In this document: positions 29,229 through 37,831 of the stretch, piece by piece
Layout: each line of letters starts with the position of its first letter
Numbering within the stretch: the stretch's first letter is position 1
NCBI GenBank assembly: GCA_902776765.1
Contig: CACYRP010000012.1
Location: 1-64,000, forward strand
Length of the DNA: 64,000 nt
Direction of reading: 5' to 3'
DNA from: Fibrobacter succinogenes
GTDB lineage: Bacteria > Fibrobacterota > Fibrobacteria > Fibrobacterales > Fibrobacteraceae
Program-made: the position numbers and the translations under genes
Notes under the pieces: generated by a model
Databases searched by the model: none
What the model was told of the DNA's origin: nothing
The model's input: the letters and a program-made list of their open reading frames with translations, nothing else

Positions 29229-30488
29229 TTATTTCATTTCAAAAGTCGGATCTGGACTTGCATTCGTAACGCACAGCGTCATTTTCTTTTTGCCTAGAGT
29301 TCGGACAAGCTCTAACCGTCTGACGTTGTACGAAATTTCAAGCGACCCATCGCGCAGAACCGGCGAATTTTTACGGAGCTCGATTAATTCCCTTATGTAA
29401 TTATAAATAGGCTTGCTTTGCCCTTCTAATAGCTTATCCCACGGGAACGCCCTGCGATTATCGGGGTCCTTCCCTCCAATCATGCCGATTTCGTCGCCAT
29501 AGTAAATGCACGGTGCGCCCGGCAAAAAGAACAAAAGCGTCAAAGCAAGCTTCACACGCTGCAAATTACTGCACGGAAGCGATGCGAGGCGAATCGTGTC
29601 GTGGCTTCCCAACAAATTCATCGGTACACCAAAGCGCCCTTCCGGGAAAGCTTCACGCAAACGCTTCGCAAACTCGGCAAGCGCAATCGGCGTTTCGTCA
29701 AAGAGGTACGCCAAGACAGCCTTACGTAGCGGATAATTCATCACGCCATCGAACTGGTCGCCCTGTAGCCAACGCGAAGGCTCGTCCCAAATTTCACCGA
29801 CAATGTAAGCCTCCGGGTTAATCGCCTTAATGCGACGTCGGAATTCCTGCCAAAAGCTATCGTCATCAATTTCATTCGGCACATCGAGGCGCCAGCCGTC
29901 AATACCGCGTTTCATCCAGTACTCGCCCACCGAGAAAAGGTACTCGCGAACATCGGGATTGTCGGTATTGAACTTCGGGAGCGCGGGGTAGCCCCACCAG
30001 CAATCGTAATTGGGCTTGCCCGAATACGCATGGAGCGGCCAACCATGCACATGGAACCAGTCCACGTACGGCGAGTTCTTGCCGAGTTCCATCAAGCTGT
30101 TGAACTGGAAAAATCCCCGCGAGCAATGATTGAACACGCCATCTAGAATCACGCGAAGCCCAAGCTTGTGCGCCTTCTTGACGAGTTTATCAAAATCCTT
30201 GAGCGTTCCCAAGACCGGGTCAATCTCAAAGTAATCGACCGTATGGTAGCGGTGGTTGGAATTGCTCTTGAAAATCGGGCAAAGGTAAATGGCGTTCACG
30301 CCCAGCGATGCAATGTACTCAAGCTTTTCGCAAATGCCTGCAAGGTTCCCGCCGAACATGTTTTCACGGGTCGGGAGCGTATCCCAATCCACAAACTTCC
30401 CGACCGCTTTGTACTTTGCGCTACGGCAAAAACGGTCCGGAAAAATCTGATAGAAAATAGCGTCTTTAACCCAAGCAGGTGCAGTCAT
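29229..30488 (-). CDS. GH13 alpha-glucan hydrolase (neopullulanase/cyclomaltodextrinase-like)
   Basis: 419 residues of the alpha-amylase TIM-barrel. Catalytic residues are in place: nucleophile Asp202 (GWRLDVPNEI), acid/base Glu232 (YIVGEIWDEP) and Asp297 (LGSHDT); region I is DGVFNH. No signal peptide, so the enzyme is cytoplasmic and acts on imported or storage maltodextrins. The opening AIFYQIFPDRF and the DVPNEI motif fit GH13 subfamily 20, but the N-terminal domain normal in that subfamily is absent, so the chain is shorter than usual (about 580). Next to a GH77 enzyme on the same strand; the pair fits intracellular glycogen turnover. Confidence 0.88.
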   Translation of the reverse strand: MTAPAWVKDAIFYQIFPDRFCRSAKYKAVGKFVDWDTLPTRENMFGGNLAGICEKLEYIASLGVNAIYLCPIFKSNSNHRYHTVDYFEIDPVLGTLKDFDKLVKKAHKLGLRVILDGVFNHCSRGFFQFNSLMELGKNSPYVDWFHVHGWPLHAYSGKPNYDCWWGYPALPKFNTDNPDVREYLFSVGEYWMKRGIDGWRLDVPNEIDDDSFWQEFRRRIKAINPEAYIVGEIWDEPSRWLQGDQFDGVMNYPLRKAVLAYLFDETPIALAEFAKRLREAFPEGRFGVPMNLLGSHDTIRLASLPCSNLQRVKLALTLLFFLPGAPCIYYGDEIGMIGGKDPDNRRAFPWDKLLEGQSKPIYNYIRELIELRKNSPVLRDGSLEISYNVRRLELVRTLGKKKMTLCVTNASPDPTFEMK

Positions 30489-30515
30489 AATTTAGTTGGA
30501 AATTGACAACTATCA

Positions 30516-30634
30516 GGTTATAGGTTTTAGGCTATAGGTTTTAGGAAAAATATCATGCGTTTCACGCATCTATTATAGGGCGGCTCTGCCGCGATTATAA
30601 ACCTAATACCTAATTCCTGTCACCTAACAACCTA
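30516..30634. repeat. composite element: heptad arm, two mini-hairpins, inverted heptad arm
   Basis: Left arm of four units (GGTTATA, GGTTTTA, GGCTATA, GGTTTTA; 30516-30543), hairpin ATGCGT-TTC-ACGCAT (30555-30569), hairpin GCGGC-TCT-GCCGC (30580-30592), right arm of five ACCTAAT-like units (30601-30635) ending at the malQ stop. It is related to 55331-55447. Confidence 0.85.
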
Positions 30635-32608
30635 TTATATCTTCCACAACGCACGCGACTTGCGTTCTTCGACAAGCTTGCCAATTTCGGCAATTAAGCC
30701 AGCGTTTGCAAGTAAGTCCTCGACACTGCACGGCGTGCGATAAGTCCAATTCTTGCCACCAACCGTTCCCGGAATATTGACACGTTCTTCCTTCGGATCG
30801 CAATTCGAAAGCGAAGCAGAAAGTGCAAAGTAATCCTGGATTGGCGGAATACAGAACAAACTATTTGCCGTAAACACATGCGAAAGGATATCGCGAACCA
30901 CCGGCGGAGTAAGCTTTTCAGGCGCAACACCCGGCAAGCCCGCATGAGACCAATAGAAGCCCTTGTCAAAATCTGACTCTTCCCAAAGTCCACGTAAAGT
31001 CGAGGTATCGTGGCAACTCGTCGTGCAAACGGAAAGGCGCGGGTATTCTTCCATGCTGTAATATGGAGAATACGGCACATTCCAATTGCGCGCCCAGCGT
31101 TCAATACGCAACGACATGATGTCGAGTTTCTTGAGCACGGTCGGTACGCACGGTGGCACGGCCCCAAGGTCTTCGGCGCAAACAAGCATATCCGTTTCGC
31201 TAGCAAGTACAGACAAAAGCTTCATTGCATTCTGTTCCCAAAGTGCATTTTGCGCCTGCTCGTTCTGGCCAATCAAGTCATGTAGTTTGTCTTGTTCATT
31301 CTGCGGGAGCGTAAAGAGCACCGGCTGGTTGTACCAGTACCAATACGGATAATACGTATTTTCATCACCCGTCGGGATAAACACGCGGTTCCAATAAACA
31401 CGAAGCAAGGAATCCTTGACTTCTTGCGGTTCATCCAAAGCAAGAATCGCTTTTTCGGACAACAGATCCGATTTAATAACAAATCGGTCGGTCGTTCCCT
31501 GCAAATTTTCAAAATACAGCGAAAGAAGTCTATCCGTTTCGTCACCGATAAATTCACGCAACTGTTCCACGGAGAAATTCGGACGGCGCAAATATTCCAG
31601 CGATTCGCGGCAGAACCCCGCATTGCGGAGCACATCCCAAGTAAGCGGGATAGACGGCTGGAAACGGCCCAAAATGCCGGTCGATTCCTGTTCTGGGATA
31701 GCCCAAATACGGAAGAATCCAAGCACATGGTCAATGCGGTAAGCGTGATAGAACTTGCTAGCCTGAGCCAAGCGACGGCGCCACCAGCCAAAGTCGTCGG
31801 CTTCGAGAACATCCCAACGATACGTCGGGAATCCCCAGTTTTGGCCACCATAGCTGAACATGTCAGGAGGTGCACCTGCACGATCGGCTAGCGAGAAATA
31901 CTTGCGGTCAAACCAAACATCGGCACTGTCTTCGTTGATGAGGATTGGCACATCGCCCTTGAGGCGAAGCCCAAGCTTCGAGACTTCGTTCACGGCAGCG
32001 GTGAACTGGCCTTCGGCGGTGTACTGCATCCAAGCCTGGAACAGCACATCCCTGTAATTTTTCATCCAAAGTTTATCGACATCGGCTGCGGAGGGATTCT
32101 GGAATTTTTTCCAGTCCTTCCAGCTAGCCTCACCATTCTGCGCTTTGAGCGTGCAATAGACGCAATAAGACTTGACCCAGGAATTCTGATCGACCCAAGC
32201 AAGAAGTTTTTTAGAAGCCTTGAGGACATCGTAACGGGAATCAAAAATTTTGCGAAGGATCGCGCGTTTCCAAGTGGTAATGCGGTAGTAATCCACGCGT
32301 TCAATATCGGCAAACTGTGCACGAGCCTTTTCAATTTCAGCTTCGAACGAAGAAGCTCCTTCAACAGATTGCACATTGATAAAGACGGGGTTCAACGCAA
32401 ATGCGCTGCGAGCGCTATAAGGGCTCGGTTCAGAACCCGTATCGTTTACAGGCAGCAGTTGAATGATATTAAATCCGCAGAACTTAGACCACTGGGCAAA
32501 AGGAATCAAGTCCAAGAATTCGCCAATGCCAATGCTGTGCTTGCTGTGAAGACTAAAGAGAGGAACGGCAACGCCGGTTTGAAAAGAAGTTAAATCACCA
32601 TATCGCAT
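30635..32608 (-). CDS. malQ: 4-alpha-glucanotransferase (amylomaltase), GH77
   Basis: 657 residues. Transfers alpha-1,4-glucan segments between maltodextrins in the cytoplasm. The GH77 landmarks are present: LKGDVPILINEDSADVWFDRKYF, GAPPDMFSYGGQNWGFPTYRWDVL, the nucleophile in YRIDHVLGFFRIWAIP, the acid Glu in LVCAEDLGAVPPCV, and SCHDTSTLRGLWEES. It begins with GVAVPLFSLHSKHSIGIGEFLDLIPF and has no signal peptide. The gap to the GH13 gene (about 145 bases) is filled by the repeat element, so the two may not share one transcript. Confidence 0.93.
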   Translation of the reverse strand: MRYGDLTSFQTGVAVPLFSLHSKHSIGIGEFLDLIPFAQWSKFCGFNIIQLLPVNDTGSEPSPYSARSAFALNPVFINVQSVEGASSFEAEIEKARAQFADIERVDYYRITTWKRAILRKIFDSRYDVLKASKKLLAWVDQNSWVKSYCVYCTLKAQNGEASWKDWKKFQNPSAADVDKLWMKNYRDVLFQAWMQYTAEGQFTAAVNEVSKLGLRLKGDVPILINEDSADVWFDRKYFSLADRAGAPPDMFSYGGQNWGFPTYRWDVLEADDFGWWRRRLAQASKFYHAYRIDHVLGFFRIWAIPEQESTGILGRFQPSIPLTWDVLRNAGFCRESLEYLRRPNFSVEQLREFIGDETDRLLSLYFENLQGTTDRFVIKSDLLSEKAILALDEPQEVKDSLLRVYWNRVFIPTGDENTYYPYWYWYNQPVLFTLPQNEQDKLHDLIGQNEQAQNALWEQNAMKLLSVLASETDMLVCAEDLGAVPPCVPTVLKKLDIMSLRIERWARNWNVPYSPYYSMEEYPRLSVCTTSCHDTSTLRGLWEESDFDKGFYWSHAGLPGVAPEKLTPPVVRDILSHVFTANSLFCIPPIQDYFALSASLSNCDPKEERVNIPGTVGGKNWTYRTPCSVEDLLANAGLIAEIGKLVEERKSRALWKI

Positions 32609-32661
32609 GTTTCAAATATAACACTAATTTTGTAAAAGGAACTTTTAAAATACGAGCAAAT

Positions 32662-32687
32662 AAAAAAAGGCTCGGGAAACCGAGACC
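32662..32687 (-). terminator. intrinsic terminator of microprotein unit 1
   Basis: On the minus strand GGTCTCGG/CCGAGCC with a TTTC loop is followed by a run of seven T. Confidence 0.88.
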
Positions 32688-32719
32688 ATTTTCTGTTTTC
32701 TTAATCTTCTTTTAAAAAA

Positions 32720-32782
32720 TTAGGCACGCTTAGAGTATTTCTTAAAACTTTTGATCAAGAGGGCAGCGAGAATGCAATACAT
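32720..32782 (-). CDS. 20-residue microprotein, copy 1
   Basis: ATG 32782 to TAA 32720 encodes MYCILAALLIKSFKKYSKRA: a short hydrophobic half with one Cys (residues 2-10) and a strongly basic tail. A good AAGGAG site lies 10 bases before the ATG, a consensus promoter just upstream and a terminator just downstream, so the transcript would be only about 130 nt and carry nothing else. Copy 2, 287 bases away in the same direction, has the same length and differs at two residues only. Basic amphipathic peptides of this size are typical of type I toxins or small membrane regulators, but no named family was recognised. Confidence 0.75.
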   Translation of the reverse strand: MYCILAALLIKSFKKYSKRA

Positions 32783-32813
32783 TGTTTTAGACTCCTTGTT
32801 TTTGACGGCGCCA

Positions 32814-32842
32814 ATATTAACAAAGTTTTACTAACGTTTCAA
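32814..32842 (-). promoter_or_regulatory. promoter of microprotein unit 1
   Basis: TTGAAA (32837-32842) and TAATAT (32814-32819) with a 17-base spacer, followed by the palindrome GGCGCC at the expected start point. Confidence 0.8.
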
Positions 32843-32944
32843 GGGGGAAAAGTATATATTTTCGCGACTTTTTAGACAAATTGTCCATGACTAAATTACA
32901 GAATCCCCTAGACAACCTAGAACAGCCCGAAACCCTTATAAAAC

Positions 32945-32972
32945 AAGCAAAGCCACAGGAAAATCCGTGGCA
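32945..32972 (-). terminator. intrinsic terminator of microprotein unit 2
   Basis: GCCACGGA/TCCTGTGGC stem-loop followed on the minus strand by TTTGCTTGTTTT. Confidence 0.7.
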
Positions 32973-33006
32973 TCGTAGTTAGAGAGAGATAAACTTTTTT
33001 TCCCGA

Positions 33007-33069
33007 TTAAGCACGCTTAGAGTTTTTTCTAAAGCTCTTGATCAAGAGGGCGGCGAGAATGCAGTACAT
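33007..33069 (-). CDS. 20-residue microprotein, copy 2
   Basis: ATG 33069 to TAA 33007 encodes MYCILAALLIKSFRKNSKRA. Against copy 1 the 63 bases have five synonymous third-position changes, one Lys-to-Arg change and one Tyr-to-Asn change, with no indel in the frame. The untranslated leader has indels of 4 and 1 base. That pattern is what selection on the peptide would leave. The promoter, palindrome, AAGGAG and start context are the same as in copy 1. Function unknown. Confidence 0.75.
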   Translation of the reverse strand: MYCILAALLIKSFRKNSKRA

Positions 33070-33095
33070 TTAGACTCCTTGTTTTGACGGCGCCA

Positions 33096-33124
33096 ATATT
33101 AACAAAATTTTACTAACGTTTCAA
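33096..33124 (-). promoter_or_regulatory. promoter of microprotein unit 2
   Basis: TTGAAA (33119-33124), 17-base spacer, TAATAT (33096-33101), then GGCGCC, the same architecture as unit 1. Confidence 0.8.
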
Positions 33125-33464
33125 GGGTGAATAATATAAATTTGGGCAAATTTTTCGAAACGTGCGTTTTGCAAATGTAAAAGCATGCGGGCGGGGCCCC
33201 ATACTTAATCCCATCCTGGCGCAAGCGCCAACCTTACGGCTCAGCAATGGGGCTGCAAGCAGCCCCGCTGCGTTCGCCTTTTAAGGTTGTGGCCAACGCT
33301 TTATTCTCTCAACGTTTTTCTGCTTTCTCTTTTTATAACAATATCCCGCTCTTACCGTTGTCATGATCCGCGTATGGGGACGGCATCACCATTGACACGA
33401 ACAAATCCGAGATTTCACCAATATATTGCAATCTCGCTCGTTAAAATTTGGTAAATTATGTGGC
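33125..33464. other. intergenic region with nested inverted repeats upstream of batD
   Basis: Two strong GC hairpins, GGCGCAAGCGCC (33218-33229) and GGGGCTGCAAGCAGCCCC (33249-33266), with outer arms AACCTTA (33230-33236) and TAAGGTT (33282-33288) around the second. A weaker CGAGATT/AATCTCG pair lies at 33409-33436. No frame or promoter is convincing. Confidence 0.5.
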
Positions 33465-35282
33465 ATGAAACGTATTTTGCTTTTATGTCTCGGTTTAACA
33501 GCATTTGTAGGCGCAAGGCCATCACTCCAATTCGATAAAGACCGCATCGAAGCCGGTCAGACATTCAATTTGCAATTTATCGTCCCTTTGCAAGAGCTTC
33601 CGCAAAACAGGGGCGCCCTCCATCTAGAAACCCACGACAACTTCAAGTTCCTTGGGCTCGATAGCGCTGATCAAGTCATGCGCCCGGACATGGACGATAT
33701 TTTCAATTCGTTTTTCGGCGGTGGCGGAAGAGCGTATAAAGCGCGCATCTATTCGTTCAAGGTGAAAGCCCCTAAAAAAACAGGTGTGCTCGATCTTGGC
33801 AAATTGACTTGGAACATTGGCGGCGAACCGAATGTCGTCAGCAACAAGATATCGGTCGAAGTGCAGCGTTCCTACAACGACGATGCACTCGCCGTGAGCC
33901 TTACCCCAAGCAAAAAGTCCATTTACGAAGGTGAACAGTTCAGCGTCACCTTGAGCCTCCACACTTTCGAGCATTTCCAGGGTGGCCTCCAAGCGACCGA
34001 CATGAGCACGGGCAACGATTTCATCGTCCACCGCAACGACCTTTCAAACATGGAATTCAAGCATGTCGAAGGCACTCGCCGCGAAATGAAAGCGACCACG
34101 CGATTTGCATGGCTCAGCCCGACCAAGAGCGGTTCGCTCGAAATTCCGTCTTTCAAGTTCAAGTACACCAAACTTGGCGAACCCAAAGTTGTCGAAGAAA
34201 AGAAGCAAATGGGCGGCATGTCTTTCTCAAGCCGTAGCGTAAAGCAGGAATCCATCGAAACAGAAACAGCAACCGCGCCGCTAAACATTACCGTTCTCCC
34301 CCTCCCGACCGAAGGCAAGCCCGCAGACTTCTCGGGCATGGTCGGCAACTACAGCTTTAGCGCAAACTTCGACCGCACAAACTTGAAGGTCGGCGAAGCG
34401 CTCACACTCGCGATTAACATCAAGGGCGACGGCACTCCGGGTACAATTACCGACCCGAAACTCCCCGACTTTAACGATTTCCGCTCTGTACCGCCCGAAA
34501 ACAGCATCAACAAGAAAGTCAAGGGCAACAAAGTCATTACCTCGAAGGATATCAAGGTGTTCCTCTACCCCAAAAAGAAAGGCACCTTCGAAATCCCGGC
34601 CATTACATATTCCTGGTTCAACCCAGCCAAAAAGAAATACGAGACAGCATCGGCAGGCCCGTGGACTATCGAAGTTGAAAAGGGCGACGCCCCTGCAGAA
34701 CCTGTTTACCAAGCTCCGGTCTCCGCAGGCCCAGGCCCCTCCACGCCGGCAGTCCAAAAACAGGAAATTGAATTCCTCGGCAGCGACATCCGCTTTATCC
34801 ACCCGATTACGGACAAATCCGAAACCGCAGCACCCCACAGGAACGCACTGTTCTGGATTCTGTTCCTCGCCGCAATTCCGTTCTATCTGATTGCAAACTT
34901 CGCCATCACGCGCAAGCGCAAGCGCAACAGCAACACGGCACTCGTCCGCAAGGGCAAGGCAAACAAGCTCCTCAAGGAAAAATTCGCAAACGCACGCACC
35001 GCCCTCAAGAATGGTGACGGCAAGGGATTCTTTGCAGCTCTCGAAAACGGCCTTATCGACTACCTCAGCAACTTGACGAACGTCGAATTCAAGGGCATGA
35101 CCCGCCCGCAAATGAAACAGGAACTTGAGAAGCGCGGAGTCAAGAACGAGACCATCAACGCCATCGACAGTTGGCTTGAAAAGTGCGCCTTCGTACGCTA
35201 TGCGCCAGTCACCGCATCGACCGAAGAACAGTCGCAAATGCTTGCTGACGTTGAAAAACTTTGCGAGGCGCTGAAGCTATAA
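33465..35282 (+). CDS. batD: BatD-family protein
   Basis: About 605 residues from ATG 33465 (MKRILLLCLGLTAFVGARP, a signal peptide); an in-frame ATG 39 bases upstream would add residues before it. Several immunoglobulin-like beta domains follow (SLQFDKDRIEAGQTFNLQFIV, VSLTPSKKSIYEGEQFSVTLSL, FSANFDRTNLKVGEALTLAINIKGDG), then one membrane segment (NALFWILFLAAIPFYLIANFAI) and a basic cytoplasmic tail. This is the BatD layout of the Bat (Bacteroides aerotolerance) envelope module. Followed by batE. The BatA/BatB von Willebrand proteins are not adjacent. Confidence 0.85.
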   Translation: MKRILLLCLGLTAFVGARPSLQFDKDRIEAGQTFNLQFIVPLQELPQNRGALHLETHDNFKFLGLDSADQVMRPDMDDIFNSFFGGGGRAYKARIYSFKVKAPKKTGVLDLGKLTWNIGGEPNVVSNKISVEVQRSYNDDALAVSLTPSKKSIYEGEQFSVTLSLHTFEHFQGGLQATDMSTGNDFIVHRNDLSNMEFKHVEGTRREMKATTRFAWLSPTKSGSLEIPSFKFKYTKLGEPKVVEEKKQMGGMSFSSRSVKQESIETETATAPLNITVLPLPTEGKPADFSGMVGNYSFSANFDRTNLKVGEALTLAINIKGDGTPGTITDPKLPDFNDFRSVPPENSINKKVKGNKVITSKDIKVFLYPKKKGTFEIPAITYSWFNPAKKKYETASAGPWTIEVEKGDAPAEPVYQAPVSAGPGPSTPAVQKQEIEFLGSDIRFIHPITDKSETAAPHRNALFWILFLAAIPFYLIANFAITRKRKRNSNTALVRKGKANKLLKEKFANARTALKNGDGKGFFAALENGLIDYLSNLTNVEFKGMTRPQMKQELEKRGVKNETINAIDSWLEKCAFVRYAPVTASTEEQSQMLADVEKLCEALKL

Positions 35283-35289
35283 AAACATT

Positions 35290-35345
35290 GAACATGTCAT
35301 TCCCGAAACAAGCTGTCATTCCCGCGAAAGCGGGAATCTCCAGCA
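35290..35345. repeat. GTCATTCCCG-type intergenic repeat
   Basis: Two GTCATTCCCG starts in direct orientation (about 35295 and 35313); the second continues as the palindrome TTCCCGCGAAAGCGGGAA. It lies between batD and batE. Confidence 0.7.
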
Positions 35346-35391
35346 AAAGAAAAACCCGAACAAGTCGGGTATGGCATTAGAAGGAAGATTT

Positions 35392-36159
35392 ATGAAACTG
35401 AATAGAATTTTTTTGACAATCGCAGCCGCACTGCTCATGGCGACAGCCAGCATTGCCGCTGAAAAATGCGCAGGCATCGAAGCCGGCACCAAAGCATACA
35501 ACGAAAACGATTTTGAACGCGCTATCGACGAATGGCGCACCTGCGTTGACGAAGGTGTTATCAATGCAGACCTCTATTACAATCTGGGCAACGCCTACTA
35601 CCGCAGCGGAAAACTCGGCTTTGCGATTTTCTACTACAAATCGGCACTCCGCTTGCACCCCAGCGATGACGACATTCAGCACAACTTGAACTTCGCCCAA
35701 ACCAAGACCCGCGACAAGGAAGGCGACGAAGAAGAGAATCCGATTTTGCAGGGACTCATGGACTTGCACCACGCAATTTCGCTCAAAAGCCAAATGAACA
35801 TTTCGCTTGTTCTCTTTTGGGCAATCGCACTCGTGATTCTCGCCCGCAGGTTCGTGAACGGCAGCCGCGGCAAGAATATTTGCACAGGCGTTGTATTTGC
35901 AATGAGCGTTGTTCTATGCACTATTGGCGCAAGCGCACTTTACAAGATGTACACGCTTGAAACAGACATCACGGGTGTCGTGACCGCCTCAAGTGCCGAC
36001 GTGACTAGCGCCCCCAGCGACAAGTCGCAGACGCTCAACACGCTCAGCGAAGGCACCAGCTTTGAAGTCATCGGCGAACAAGGGAACTTTGCAGAAATCC
36101 GCCTCGGCGAAAAAATCCGCGGTTTCGTAAAACTCAGCGAAGTCGGGATTGTGAAGTAA
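35392..36159 (+). CDS. batE: BatE-like TPR and SH3 membrane protein
   Basis: 255 residues from ATG 35392, chosen for GAAGGAAG upstream and a clean signal peptide (MKLNRIFLTIAAALLMATASIAA). TPR helices occupy about 25-105 (AYNENDFERAIDEWRTC, ADLYYNLGNAYYRSGKLGFAIFYYKSALRLHP). Two membrane segments (ISLVLFWAIALVILARR and GVVFAMSVVLCTIGASAL) follow, then a C-terminal SH3b-like domain (NTLSEGTSFEVIGEQGNFAEIRLGEKIRGFVKLSEV). This matches BatE and its neighbour batD. Likely scaffolds an envelope stress or metalloprotein complex; the exact role is not established. Confidence 0.82.
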   Translation: MKLNRIFLTIAAALLMATASIAAEKCAGIEAGTKAYNENDFERAIDEWRTCVDEGVINADLYYNLGNAYYRSGKLGFAIFYYKSALRLHPSDDDIQHNLNFAQTKTRDKEGDEEENPILQGLMDLHHAISLKSQMNISLVLFWAIALVILARRFVNGSRGKNICTGVVFAMSVVLCTIGASALYKMYTLETDITGVVTASSADVTSAPSDKSQTLNTLSEGTSFEVIGEQGNFAEIRLGEKIRGFVKLSEVGIVK

Positions 36160-36185
36160 AGCGGCAACAAAGACGTCGGCAAAAC

Positions 36186-36686
36186 CTAAAACTTAGAATT
36201 TATCGGCATATCCCAGGGGCTCACCCTTCCAGAGTCTATGGGAATGACCACTGCATCCGGAAATTTTCCCGATTCCTTTTTCGGAACAACGGCTTCTACA
36301 AAAGCCACAGGGAGAATCATAACGTCAAACATTCCGCCAACAAAAAAAAGACTTGCATCAATTCTAGATGTACTAGACAGAAAGAACGGCCAGTGATGCA
36401 ACAGCCAAGGGCGAAATTCATACGAATCCTCGCCACGATACACAGACAACCGCCCGTAGATTCTCTCGTTTTTGCGAGCTTCCAATTCAACTTTATCTTT
36501 CTTTAAAGACACCGAAACAACGCAGTCGTTGCTTTGGGAGCAAGCCAGTTCACCATCGCAATAAATGGAGTAATCGTCCCTGTAATCCGACACATGCACC
36601 TTCATGTCAGATGTAGAAGCGCATCCAAGAAAAAACGAGGACAAAGCAAGCAAAAGAACAATCAATAAACCACGAAAAAAAAACAT
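36186..36686 (-). CDS. lipoprotein of unknown function
   Basis: About 166 residues from ATG 36686 (MFFFRGLLIVLLLALSSFFLGC), lipobox FLGC. I choose this start because the 25 codons above it overlap the end of mnmA. The mature domain is beta-rich with a PEGA-like start (MKVHVSDYRDDYSIYCDGELACSQSNDCVVSVSLKKDKVELEARKNE) and two Cys pairs. A hydrophobic stretch (ASLFFVGGMFDVMILPVAFVEAVV) follows. It sits right after mnmA, with no clear site of its own, and may be cotranscribed with it. Confidence 0.6.
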   Translation of the reverse strand: MFFFRGLLIVLLLALSSFFLGCASTSDMKVHVSDYRDDYSIYCDGELACSQSNDCVVSVSLKKDKVELEARKNERIYGRLSVYRGEDSYEFRPWLLHHWPFFLSSTSRIDASLFFVGGMFDVMILPVAFVEAVVPKKESGKFPDAVVIPIDSGRVSPWDMPINSKF

Positions 36687-36708
36687 TTTACAAATCAAAG
36701 TCAAAATC

Positions 36709-37782
36709 TTACACAATCTGACCGCCACCGAGGACCATGTCGCCATCGTAAAAGACGGCACACTGGCCCGGAGTCACGGCAAAGAGCGGTTCATCAAAAA
36801 CGGCGACCGCCTTATTTGTATCGACAATAGTCACTTCGCAACCCACCGCCCGCTGGCGGTAACGCACCATGCCTTCGGCGCGGAACGTCGTCCCGACCTC
36901 CCGCGCACCGCCGTGCCATTCGCAATTCACCATTTCCACGCGATCAAAGCAGACCGACGACTTGTCGCCCGTCACCAAAATGTCGCCCGTTTCCGGGTCC
37001 ACACGCTTCACAAACGCAGGCACGCCAATCGCCACGCCCAGGCCTTTGCGCTGCCCGACCGTGTATTTATGGAACCCATCGTGCGTATTCCACACCTTGC
37101 CCTTTTCATCCACGAAGCGGCCCGGGCGAGTCATCTCGCCAAAGTGCTCACGCAAAAAATCCGTGTACTGCGAACCATAAATGTCAAAGCAAATATCCTG
37201 ACTGTCACCCGTCTTCGCATTCACAAAGCCGTTCTGTTCGGCGATTTCGCGGACTTCGCTTTTCACGTACGTTCCAAGCGGCGTAAGCACGTGGTTGCGG
37301 CGTTCATCCGGAACCCAGAACAAAAAATAACTCTGGTCCTTGCCCGGATCGCGACCGCGTAAAAGCCTGCGCACGCCATCCACTTCTTCGATGCGCACGT
37401 AATGCCCTGTCGCCAAGAAGTCAGCGCCCAGCGATTTCGCGTAATCCATCATCCAGCCGAACTTGATAAAGCGATTGCAATAGCAGCACGGATTCGGCGT
37501 CCGCGCATGAGAAAAATCGGCATGGCAGCGCTTTAAAACTTCACCTGTAAAAGCATCGGAGCAATTGGCCACATGATGCTCGATGCCAAGCCTTTCGGCA
37601 ATCATCTTCGCACGGACTACACTCGAGTCGTTTTCGGCATCAAACGCAGATTTTTGAGCGACATCAGGCAAAACGCGGAGCGTCACGCCCACGACTTCGT
37701 AACCCTGCTGTTGCAAAAGGAGTGCGGCAACGGACGAATCCACGCCACCGCTCATGCCTACAACCACCTTTACATTCGACAT
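36709..37782 (-). CDS. mnmA: tRNA-specific 2-thiouridylase
   Basis: 357 residues. MnmA adds sulfur to U34 of tRNA Lys, Glu and Gln in the cytoplasm. PP-loop ATP site SGGVDSSVAALLLQQ at the N-terminus; catalytic Cys in TPNPCCYCNRFIKF and the persulfide partner Cys in GDSQDICF; the tRNA-contact LATGHYVR and the ending GYQVLGGGxI-type (GDMVLGGGQIV) are as expected. Length is normal for the family. Preceded by a conserved AGGxxx site and a heptad array. Confidence 0.96.
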   Translation of the reverse strand: MSNVKVVVGMSGGVDSSVAALLLQQQGYEVVGVTLRVLPDVAQKSAFDAENDSSVVRAKMIAERLGIEHHVANCSDAFTGEVLKRCHADFSHARTPNPCCYCNRFIKFGWMMDYAKSLGADFLATGHYVRIEEVDGVRRLLRGRDPGKDQSYFLFWVPDERRNHVLTPLGTYVKSEVREIAEQNGFVNAKTGDSQDICFDIYGSQYTDFLREHFGEMTRPGRFVDEKGKVWNTHDGFHKYTVGQRKGLGVAIGVPAFVKRVDPETGDILVTGDKSSVCFDRVEMVNCEWHGGAREVGTTFRAEGMVRYRQRAVGCEVTIVDTNKAVAVFDEPLFAVTPGQCAVFYDGDMVLGGGQIV

Positions 37783-37831
37783 TCCCTATTTTACTCCAAA
37801 TACAATATTGAGCACTATTAACCACCTAATA

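Noticed and set aside
32609..33425. Mobile element as the source of the duplicated 20-codon units
   Set aside because: No transposase, terminal inverted repeats or target-site duplication is visible; a simple tandem duplication explains the layout.
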